Assembly: GCF_039555335.1 (NCBI RefSeq)
Contig: NC_092628.1
Span: forward strand, 78,680,713-78,744,712
Length of the DNA: 64,000 nucleotides
Origin: Amphiura filiformis
Taxonomy: Eukaryota > Echinodermata > Ophiuroidea > Amphilepidida > Amphiuridae
Reading direction: 5' to 3'
Positions within the stretch are counted from its first letter, which is position 1. Each line of letters starts with the position of its first letter. The translations under genes and the position numbers were made by a program. The notes below the pieces were generated by a model. It saw only the letters and a list, made by a program, of their open reading frames with translations. It was not told the origin of the DNA and did not search any database. Shown here one piece after another: positions 12,001 to 24,000 of this stretch.

Positions 12001-15000
12001 CCTATTTTTACACTTTTATTTGTAACATGCCAAGAGACGCCTTTTTTCAACAGCTTTTAATTTTTTTATGGATCCTTATAGAAATTCATGTGACCTGTTT
12101 CCCAAAATGGTGCAGTAAACCAATCAAAAAACAGAAAGAGGCATTATGAATTATAAGTTAACAGATCAAAAAAGGATTTAAAAGTTTGCCTTTATGTATG
12201 TTACTATTGTCTGTCAAACTTTTGATTGATTTTGAAGTCCCTCAGTTTTTTATAAACAAAGACTTGAAGCATAAACTAAAGGGTAAATCTATTGTAAATA
12301 ACTTCATTTCTCCATATTATAATCAATTTGTAAGTGGCTGCCATCTTTTTTGAACATATAACAATTTTAAAATTTTTCTTGAAATGTCTGTCAAATAGTA
12401 ACATACGCAAGACGGTGCTGTAATTCCTGCTAAACTAGGGTGATACAGCTAATTATGCTACATGACATAGCATTTAGCTCCACCTAGCTTTGTGGCACTA
12501 TCACTTTGTGAGGAGAAGCTTTTTGATGACACAATCCATTGTTAAGTGTTGTCTGTCAAACATTTGTACGCAAGTAACATACGCAAGATTTGTATGTGTC
12601 TGTCAAAAGTAACATACATGTACGTTAAAAAAATTAAAAATCACTTGATGTTCACATTATGATGATAGTTTAGAGTTTATAAAAGTGTTTTAAAACATGT
12701 GATTTATAAACTGCATGTGATCTTTATTCAATTTCCCATCTTGAACTACTGTTTTTGCCAAATTATTATTCTGTATGTTACATTTGACAGACATCTTATG
12801 TATGTTATGGCTTGACAGACACACATATTTTATTTATAACAATTTATCCTCCTTATTGTAATATTTGGACACATTTTTTTCCACAATCAGTTGCTGTAGG
12901 TCCTACACCTAAATAACCACAAAATACCTTATGTAATACTTTATAAATTTTTATTTGATTGCAGAAAATCATCAAAATTGTGTCTGTCAAATATAACGTA
13001 CGCAAGGGCTAGAAAATTAAATTTGTGAAGTAAATGGTCTATAACTTATCTTTCTTTTAGTGTATTATGAACGATATATCGCTCATTCTACAAAATCCGG
13101 TGCCAATAGCCTTTTTTCCATTCTTTGGTCCACAAACACTTTGTCGAGCATTTAGGGCATCAAATATGTCGCTTTTTCTGGTAGAACTCAACGAGATCTA
13201 TCACGGACATATATAGTTTTCCATACTTTAAATGCTTTCTTCAGCCTGATTAACCCTTGCAAAGGCTCAAAAATCGCTAAAAATGCGTTTCCACTGCTCA
13301 AGTGTCACATCTTACCCTGAATATTTTCTTTGAATAAATGCAATTTCTTTACATATTTGTTGTTTTTTAATTAGATAACGCACCATCATATTGTTTATCA
13401 ACATTATTTTTTAGTGATTAAAACGTCTTTGTGTAATTCTAAAATAAATTGCACTTTCCACCAAAACGCTGTGAGCTACGTTACCCCTTTTAAACACACG
13501 TTATTGGAAAGAAGTAAAACAGAGGTATCAATGTAATTTGCGGTTTTTGAAAGGAAACACTCATAGGTTTTAAAAAGAACAGTAAAAATCGTGATGCTGT
13601 AGCATTTTTGGCACAGAAATGTTGTAAACATTGAAATTTCGACCGACCATGTTAAGATTGGTGAGCTACGTTACCAGGATTCTATAGTATGCACTTGTAC
13701 TTCCTAATAATATGTGAAAGCTACCAGTGGTCGAACCCCATTTATATTAGAATTAACCGACATAACGTTCTAACGTTCACAAATCACATCAAAAACATTA
13801 AAAACCAGTGAACTACGTTACTGTGAGCTACGTTACACACTCATTTACGCATTTTCAAAACTTCTATGAAATGGTGAAATCTGTTTTACATTTCACTCAA
13901 GTGATCTTTAGTTTGCTTTTTATGACCTTGGATTGAGTAAAACCAGCCCATTTTGTAGTCGGTAACGTAGCTCACATTACATTGAGTTTTAGTGTTAAAA
14001 ACATCATGACTTCCTGAAAGAAAAATATGCAAGTGGTGTTGGCAATTTTTTATATCTGAAAATAGTGATACATTTACTCTTAAAAACACAAAAAGCAGGT
14101 CTTTTTGAACAACTTTTATTTTTTCAATTTTTCTAGTGGATTGGCACCGGATTTTGTAGAATGAGCGATATGTGCATACTATAATTTAAACCTGGTTGGA
14201 GACCAAAAGAAAAGAGCTGGAAAAATAATTGTGTGTTACACTTTTATGACACCTTAGCTTATTTTGAGCCAGATATAAGTTAAATTTTATACCATGTTTT
14301 GCTATGTTTGTAATTGCAGTTTTGAAAATTTTTAACATCAAGTGTCATTTACAATGGAAATTTCCAAACCTTAAACATATTTTTTAAGTTTTAATTGGGT
14401 TCCTAAAATAATTTGAATGTCTAACTTCATGTGCAAATACTACTTGATAAAAGGAACCTCCCAGCCAAGTTTCACAGAAATTGGAGTTATTTTTTAGAAT
14501 TGGCAATTCAAGCGATTTGTGTTTCGGAGGCTTCAGTTAACAACACAGGTGATCATAAAAGTAAAATATTTGGCTAACTACTACAAGTTGACATTAAAAA
14601 ATAGGTAAAAAATATCACAATTACCAATTTTCATGCTTTGCTTCTAAGTATTGAATTTCAGTTGTGACAAAATTAAATTATCACAGCAAGTCATTTTTTT
14701 TTGTTTTGTAGGCTTCATGTTAACAATTGTTAAACATTGCAGAAGTAGTTTTTTTGAAAACAACAGTGTTGGGATCATCTAAGCTGTTTTTTTCTTGTGT
14801 GTATTGAGTCAATGATTCTATGCGGCAGATATTGTAGATTTATCACATGTTAATTTTTTCACCCATTTGTTAAGTATGGTGTTTTTTGCATGTGAAGCCT
14901 CCGAAACAGGCTTTTTGGGTATCAGTATATTTTTCAAACATTAACCATAATGTCAAAAATTTTTAAATTTATGACATTCTGCACATATCAAGTAATAATT

Positions 15001-18000
15001 ACAATGCAGATATCAGTATGAAACACACCAATTTAGATATGCATAGATGATAATTAATCTTATTGTTGTTTCGGAGGCTTCATTTGTTTCGGAGGCTTCA
15101 ATTGTTAACGGAAAGTTTGTATTGGGTCCCATTTTCAAACGGTGATATATATCTCCACGATTTAAAAACATGTGACTTGAGGATCTACTTTGCTACATTT
15201 TGATAATTAGATTGTATGAGCTCTTTTATTTATATTTGCACAAGCTTGCTGAACAGTTTGTTTCGGAGGCTTCAAAAAAGTTAACGGAAAAACGGCTCTT
15301 TGAAGTCAAGATTTTATAAAAATTTTAAAAGCTTGCAAATCGACTAATTTTTGTTACCCATTTCAAGTTAAGATAACAACTGTTATGAATCAAGAAGAAG
15401 TGAAGAAATAACCAAGAATTATGAACCAAAGCTACACCCACAAAGTTTGTTAACAATTGTTAACGGAAAATGAAGCCTCGAAGCGACAAATATCAAAGTC
15501 CGGTTCTCAAAAATACAGGGCTGTTCACAATTAAATCTAATCTGGCAGTGTTTACTGAACATATGACTGTACTTTCAGGAAAAGAAAAATTATCCATGAA
15601 CTAACTGAAGAAAACACAGGGTTTTACAAAAATGTTACTGTTTTTTATAGTTTTTCAAAATGGCAATATTAAGTACATTTAAGCCTGCTAAAACTGAACG
15701 CAGTAACTCCCAAAGATGATTATGCTACCCAAGGTAGCTGCTAACTAGATGACTTATGTGGCCAAAAATCATGGAATTCTGTGGCTTTATTAGAACACTA
15801 CGGATTAAAATGTTAAAAATCCAAAGTTACACCCTTTACCGTGAAAATGACCTTATGGCAACAATGAGCCTTGCATTGTAAGTCATGGTTAAAATATGTT
15901 GAGTACCCACCCACCCCCATAGGCCTACATAATATTACATACCGGTACCTTATAATATTTATATAGCACGGCTATAGCTATACATTTAGAAAGTAGGTCC
16001 TATAGCGCTAAATTATGACAAATAGGCCTACACAAACCCGAATGCAAGTCTGAAGGGTGTAATGAAAATGCCAACCCGCGATGGGGGGGGGGGGGGGTCA
16101 TTCAAAATTCACCTGGAGATAGGAGGGACAGAAAATTAAAATCCCCTCTAATAACATGCGAATTTTTCTAGGTTTGGACAGTGGATTTTCCCATGGACCT
16201 CATCCTAGGTAAATAAACAAACAAACAAACAGACAAAATGGTTTTCATAATCATGGAATCCATAGCCCCTATAAATTGAAATTGCAGGCTATCACGGAGC
16301 AAATTTTCAAAATTCACCTCATTTACCAGAATTGGGGATTTGGGCTACCAAATCGCTGGTCAGGCATGGAAAAGGGACCTGGTTGACAACAATTGAAATA
16401 TCGATTATTTCTGCTGGTTGCTCTCTAGATAAAGTACTGAGTTTGACATTTTCGGAGCATGAAGGGAAAAAGGGTAAAATAAAAACGGAAATTCTGACAA
16501 AACTATAATATATAGACCCACACAATGTGCTTTACAGAGGTGGAAAATATCTTTCTTTAGCAAACTATATTAGTTTGGGACGCTAAAAAATGAATTCCGT
16601 AAAAAGCTCGCGGGCGAACTAAAGGCCTATAAAAATCAAAAATATCACACTAAAAGACAAAATATGATGCTTGAATTTTAACACCAGGATTTTAAAAAAA
16701 ATGTATATCCAAGCACCAAGTTTTTAACTGACATTACTGAAGAAAAAAAAAATATTGCTTTATATTTGACCGAGAAAATAAATTTCATAGCAAAAAGGTG
16801 TATCTCTGAATTGTGCTGATTTTAACATGTATCGATCGACTTTTAGCGCGACTATGCATTTCTAAAGAATTGGTTGTCCAGCGTCCTAACTGTTTACATG
16901 ATATGTGTACAATTGTACATTTCACTGTATAAAATTTACAAGTATGTTAATTTTGTTTGTTTTTTCGTTGTTAACTAAACATATCTCAAGATGCAAAAAA
17001 GCAAATTGATCAGAATAAACGGCATTTAAAACTAAAACTACGCCCTTGACGTTGATGTACGCATCATGTCACAACAGCATTTTATAATTGCCAAAGAGAG
17101 CGTTTTTCACTTGCACAATTTAAATTAGAACAGTTGAAAAAGCTGGAAATTTGTGAAATGATGGTCCATGAATCCTTTCGTTGTCACGTTTTCCCTATTA
17201 TTGTAGGCATATAAAACGTGTTAAACATAGGGCCTAAATTGGTAAATGTCGAAAGCAGAAATGAAAATAGCCGCTTGTTTATCCACTACGCATGGGGTGT
17301 CTGAGGGGAACATTACCTCCCGCGAGGTAAAATTTTGCAAAATTAAAGTCCAATTGAAGCCATTTGGTGCATCATTTAAACAGAAAAAAAGGACCCGAAC
17401 TCAATTTGCAAAATTTCAAACTAACACTATACAAGTCTTGAGACTCGCAATCAATAAAACATGCATTTTTGGATCGATGCTGACAAAATGTGATGGGCCC
17501 TGCATATCGGGAGTAGGTCCTAAATGCCAAAAGCCGAGAATAAATGCACAATATCAGGTGTTTCTCTATTCAAATCTTGCAATATTTGAACTTGTACGTT
17601 TTCAAGATTTTGTATGCGTTGGACTTTGGGACATTGGATTTGAAGGGGTTGGCAAAGTGCCTGAATGCGTAAATATGCGTGTTTTGTGCGTTAAAGTAAA
17701 CCCTGTTGAATAGGTTTATCTCAGTAGGTACTGAATAATTTGCATTAATGATTTCCCTAAGCATTATATTTTTGCTTATTGTCTCTCCATACAGAATCCA
17801 CCCTTGCCAGTCTTCCAGCAACTACAAGAGGTTATCCAATAGTGTTAGGAGGTGACCCCAAGGGCAAGAATTTCCTCTACTGTAATGGCAACTATATCTA
17901 TATTAGAGACATAGAGGTATGTACAATTACAATAAATCACCCCATGACCAAATTGCAGACATTTCCATGTCATATTATGTAAGTAAGCTTAATACTGGTA

Positions 18001-21000
18001 TGTGCTGGACATCACAAATTGCATGGACAAAACCTATTGTAAACTTCAACTCATCCAGATCATTGCCAAATTATAGTTGAATTTTCATTCAGAACTTGGA
18101 AATAAATACATTTTTGCACAATTTCATGTTATTATTGTTCTCCATTACTACTGATAATCACAGCAAATGCTGTTTAAATCGGCTACCATTTTGAATAGAA
18201 CCCAGAAGTTAGCATATTTTCGCTCTGATGATTAAGCAAGCTTACAATGTAGCGATTTTGCAAGTAAAAATTTGCCTCTAATAAATGCACACCCCTTTTG
18301 AAAAACAGTACTAAATTTTGGCCAAGTTCTTAAATCAAATCAATAATTTTCTTTCACTAAAGAACAAATATCAGTTGATAATTAACATTCCACACTTAGA
18401 ATTTTAAGAAATTGACAAAGATGATAGAAATTACTGGTACATTGGGCATATACAAATGGGGATGATTTTTCTTATTTCTAAATTCAAGTACTAGCCCTTT
18501 CTTTATTATAAGCCCACCCCATTTTTGAAGTGAAATCTGCCATCTAGGGGTGGGCTTATACCCGAGTGGTTACGGTATTACTGACATTACTGTACACATA
18601 GCTTGGGAAGGGAATTTAATGCTATTATATGTGTCTTCTAGTCATGTGCTGTATGTATATCACAAAATAAGAAAAGACATAATTGTAGTGATTCTGATTG
18701 ACACAAATACAGCAGCAATGTGATCTTGATGGAGAAAAAACAAACAAAAAATTCATTATATAAAGCGTGCTATGCACAGACTGAAACCCACAAGCCTCAG
18801 CACTCTTTATGTAACCTCTTTACATGATATGTGTACAATTGTACATTTCACTGTATAAAATTTACAAGTATGTATAATGACTTTAATCACAATTAATGTT
18901 TTGTTTGTTTGTTTTTTCTTTACAATTTTTGTTTGAATAGGATCCTTCAAAGTGTGATGTATATGCTGAACATCAATACCAAACATCTGTGGCCAAATAC
19001 GCTCCCAGTGGTTTCTACATTGCATCTGGAGGTAGGCACTGACATGGGCATATGTGACACGATCAAGGGAAATGAGTTGCATGTCGCTGATATTAATTTT
19101 GAGATATTGGCAAATAAATTGTTCAAATTCTTTTGTTTTACATTGTTTTCAGCGATTGATAAATTGACGTAACTTCGCAAAGGAAAGACGTATCGACATG
19201 GGGTTTTCAGTTTCTGAAAGCTCTCAATGTCCTCTTTAGGAACCTACATGTATGTAAAACATGCGACTCATTACCCTTGATCATGTCACATATTAACCCC
19301 CTTCCCGATCTAACATTGCCTCTGATTGGTCAATTATGTGATATCTTCACTTTAATCACCAATAAGAATGAAGCTTTGCAAATAAAAGGACATATTCACA
19401 CTAGATAGTACACCTGGCAGTGTCTAAACTATAGTAGAAATTTCAACTGAATGAACACAGCCTGACATAGCGTGACGATTTTTCCGTTCACTTTGCGATG
19501 TATGCCAGTGTGTGCGACTGTGCATGAGTGACGCGGAAGTGAATCCAACCATGCCAACGCACTTGTGATTGATTAGAATTGTATCCAAGGTTGTGTGTTC
19601 GCCGTTCGCATTGTAGTTTGAAATACACGATATACGATCGCGGTTGGTTCGAGTACAACTGTTGGATATGTTGAAAGCTGTGTTCATTCAATTGAAATTC
19701 CTAGTATAGCCACCTACCCACCAGTCATTTTGTAGAGCCTGCTTTATGGATCATGATATTATATCGATGAGTCAATTTTCACATTTGCCTGCTGTTGCCA
19801 GGGCGAATCATTTAATGTGGAATGGAGAATGAACTAACAGTGTTTACACTTAAATAGAGACATATAAAGCAGACACACAAGAGGAATGGTATGGGTCCTT
19901 TAAGGAGATCCCAAGGCTTGATATAAGGGGTGTCATTCTCGGGAGGGAGAAAACACCCTGAACTTTTGTTTTTATATACTATTGGTCTTAAATCAAGAAC
20001 TGCCAGACCTATGTAAATGAGATTTATAATATTGGCTAGTAATATTATTATTATTAGTTAGTAATATTAAAATGTAACTGCAGTTTTTTAGTTAAATGAC
20101 TAAAATTGGAAAAATATGGCTCCTACGGCTCCTGCCTTCTCATTGACCTTAATAATTTTTATAAACCCAAGATCAAATCACTAATTGTTTATTATTATTA
20201 TAATGTGATTATTTCAACTGCAGATCAGACTGGTAAGATTCGTATTTGGGATACCACCAATGCGGAACATATACTGAAGGCAGAGTATCAGCCCATTGGT
20301 GGTGTGATCAAGGATTTAGCGTGGTCACCTGATAGCAAACGTATAGTAGTAGGAGGAGAAGGAAGGGAAAAGTAAGTATGGCTACAGTACAAGTACGCAT
20401 ATATGTGATGTGATCAAATGAGTCGGATGCCGGGAATATTGATTTTGAGGTATAGCCAATAATAGTATTCAACTTCCTTTGTATTTTATTGTTCTGAGCA
20501 ACACTAAAATGGCCATATCTCTGGAATTGTAAGTCTAATTATGATGGGGTTTTCAGCAAAATCAAGCTCTGAGAATTGTGTATGTAATCAAATTGAAAAC
20601 TGAATTTTGATTTTGATAGACATCAGACTCCATTTTGAGGTCACAATTCCTCCAAGTACAGGGGGCATATGTGCCTCAATTGAGGTCTAAATTTTAGACA
20701 GTCTATTGCTTCCAAGAACATACATTGGATCATTGACTGTGTGTGACACTGAACATCACAGCAATGAACTGAAACATTGATTAGTTGGTGATTATTCATA
20801 ACCTCATATGAATATAGGCCATGCACAAGATCCAATCAAACATGTTTATTTGCCAAAACACAGAAGATTTAGGTCATTATTTTGTTCCTTAGGGGGTGTA
20901 TGGATTTCAATTGGAATAGCCCATGGCAGGCCAATAATGTGTTGGATATATAAATCATGATCTGTTTGCCAGTAAAGAGCATTGTGTATAGTATGGATGA

Positions 21001-24000
21001 ACATGGTTGGGTTTAAGGTTGGTCTGAACCCTGGAATTATGGAAACTTTCGGCCTCAGTAACTTCTAAATTGTTGGTCTAAAGTATATAAAAGTATACAT
21101 ATTTAGAATGGCAAATACTTGATAAGTTCAGCTGTGAGGTCAAATTTGGGCCAAAATGGCACCTTTGGCCCAAAATCCCAAAAATAACGGTTTTGGCCCA
21201 CTTCTTTTTTGTGCACCATAACAAAAAAATTCTTGGGCCAAAATTTTTTTTTTATTAATTTTTAAAAACAAGATCAAAATATCTAGGACCCGTTTTTTCA
21301 TTTTTTTGAATTTCGACTTTTGATTAACGATTTTGGCACAAATTTCAAATATTTTGGGTGAAATCGGTCAAAATTCAAAAAAATGAAAAAACGGGTCCTA
21401 GATATTTTGATCTAATTTTTTTGGGGCCAAAAGTGCCATTTTGGCCCAAATTTGACCTCACAGCTGAACTTATCAAGTATTTGCCATTCTAAATATATAT
21501 ACTTTTATATACTTTAGACCAACAATTTAGAAGTTATGAGGCCCGAAAGTTTCCATAATTCCAGGGTTCAGACCAACCTTAAAGCCACAATGTACAATTT
21601 CCTTCCAATTTTAAGCTTGGTATTCTATACTCAAAGCGCTAAAATGATACTAATAATAATTGTTGGGTAGGGTTTCTGTCCATTTTGAGCTGAAATAATT
21701 AGATAAAGTGAAAGAAACTCTACTGGTTATTTTGGCTCTTTAACATGCAGTTCTATAGGAGGACATAAAGTCTTTTAAGAATTCATGAATTATGACTTTA
21801 TTAATGTCGAAACTTTTGCTCTGTTTACAAATACAACAAATTTGGCTGATGTGGTCCAGGAAGCTGTTTCATGTCATTACATTTTGCTGTTGTGTCAGTT
21901 GGATAACTGCTTGGTTACTGACATGTGTTTAGAGTAAAGTATTAAAGTAAATCTGTGTGTAATTTTGGTTCATTTTAATGGATTTTATGATATGATCTAG
22001 TGAAAAATTTTAAGTTTCTTTTTGAGCTCAGTTTACAATTGTTTGGATTTGTTTAGAAACAAATAATCTTAATTCATCAATCATGTGTAACAAATAATCT
22101 TAATTCATGTGTATGTTTTACTAACTTTTCGAATATGCACTAATCAATGGAAAGAAACAATACACTGATCCTCTCCAATCATCTTTACAGGTTCGGTCAT
22201 GTGTTTTTATTTGACTCGGGTTCTTCAGTAGGTGAAGTTTCTAGTCACAGCAAGCCCATCAACAGTGTGGATTATAAACCAAGCAGACCTTTCAGGATTA
22301 TCACTGGGTCAGAAGATTTCCATGTGGCATTCTTTGAAGGACCACCATTCAAGTTTAAATTGTCTCACAAAGTAAGGAGCATCTTGTTTGTCCCCGCCAA
22401 AACGAAATTGGGAAAGAGGACTATGAAATGAGCTCTGATGTATTTTTGTATGTCTGATTGTCTGTGTATGCAAAAAATGGCAACCCTTGGCAAAAGGAAT
22501 GAACCCTTTGCTTCTTTTGTTGATTTCCCCCACATCCTTTGATGTATTTTAATGGGACTTGGACACAGTGTACTTGGACACAATTTATATGTGTCAGACT
22601 CAGCCATTATCAATAGAAACTAATGGATATAAATCATTTTGCCCTTCCTCACACACAGCTTTTAGTAGGTGGTTATTGATACAATGTAGGCCTATTTCTT
22701 CACTCCTACAATTTGCATTCCAATGATTTTAAATGGTTGATGTATGATTATTTCAGGATCACTCAAGGTTTTTACAGGCAGTCCGATATTCTCCAGATGG
22801 CGAGTTCTTTGCGACAGGGGGTGCAGATGGAAAGGTAGGTATATCTCTTGATCAGGGTTCGAATTCAGCAGTTTGCTCCACATTTTGAAGTAACTGCTAC
22901 CCAATTTTGCATTTGTATAGCACTTTATATAGTGCTTTAGTATATGGAAGTATCCTGATTATGATGAATTGGCCAAAAACTGCTATGCAAATTTTTTAAA
23001 CGAATTCGAACCCTGCTCTTGATCCACTGTTATGATTGATTGTGTCTCTGTTTCATTTCCAATAAGTGTATCATTATCAACTCCTCATTCAATAAACTCT
23101 AGATCTATAGATTTGCTTATATGTGAGTAAAATCAATGTACTTAAAATTAAGCCAGGGATTTTCGGGCGGGCTCACTGGTACCTGCTCGATATTATATTT
23201 TTTTAAATTTTTTTAAAAATGTATGTAAATTCAATATGTCCCTGGCTGTTCAATAGAAGCAACAGTATTTAAAATGTACAACTTTATCCAGCTTTGAATA
23301 AAAACCTCAGAACTTTGAGTAACAAGAAATTTAGGGTCTATAACTTCAATATATATTTTTTTAAATAAAATAAATTTTTTTTTTTTCAATTTCGGAATTT
23401 CGGGTACCCAATTACCCGCCCAAAAATGCGTCAGGTATGCGGGTACAAAATTACCCGGAAATCCCTGCCTTACTCTAAATATTTAACTGTAACTTCTGAG
23501 TGCATGCAAATACACAAACATGCATGAAAATTACATACATACGGTACCTGGAAATAAATACGCATAATACAGTCTGTCAACAATGAAGGAATTTGTAAAG
23601 GTTTGTAGTTCAAAATGAAGACATATCTTGCCTCCACTTCCCTCCACTTCCTCTCTACTTCCTCTCTAAATAGAGTCAGTGGCATAGCCAGAACTTTTTC
23701 AGAGAGGGTGGGTAAAGTGGGCAAGACAACTTTGTAGGGGGAAAAATTGACTAAAAAGTACAAAAAAGGCATAAAAATCTTAAATATCAGGGTGGCTAGC
23801 ATCCGGGGAGGGGGAAAGAGTGGGTATGACTTCACAGGTTTGGTTTACGCCACTAGTTAGAGTTTCCACTATCTTCTGCTCCCATGAAGGGGTAGCAGAG
23901 AAAGAAATGTAGGATATGTGAAGAAGTGGGATCTGCCTGATTTGCTTTGCAATTGGATAGACCTTGGTGTCTCATTTCCTCTCTTCAATCATTTTGTTTC

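Larger units (their letters stand above)
10801..16896. mobile_element. 6.09-kb giant foldback transposon with internal short-repeat arrays
   Basis: Exact 21-bp inverted ends begin CAGTTAGGACGCTGGACAAC (10805) and mirror at 16892. TTTA flanks both sides (10801-10804, 16893-16896; TA or TTA are equally possible duplications). The empty target is preserved at 18819-18822. Degenerate arms pair over more than 400 bp (for example 11177-11210 with 16481-16513) and again at 11521-11561 with 15810-15857 and 11810-11835 with 14245-14270. No ORF longer than about 70 codons, so it is non-autonomous. It holds three different short-repeat clusters. Superfamily not assigned. Confidence 0.85.
10094..17133. 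mobile_element. Outer inverted-repeat element in WDR1 intron 1, split by a 6.1-kb insertion
   Basis: AAATTGTGCAAGTGGAAA, TTTGGCAATTA and TGTGACATGATGC (10107-10168) recur inverted at 17060-17120, with weaker pairing for another 100 bp inward. Without the inner element it would be about 950 bp. Exact termini and target duplication are uncertain. Confidence 0.65.

Noticed and set aside
10805-16892. Maverick/Polinton or a viral insertion
   Set aside because: Size and inverted ends suggested it, but no polymerase, integrase or capsid frame is visible and the target duplication is at most 4 bp.
17246-17713. 155-codon plus-strand open frame in WDR1 intron 1
   Set aside because: Composition is like the surrounding intron, it ends just before the exon 2 acceptor and has no domain. 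Treated as chance.
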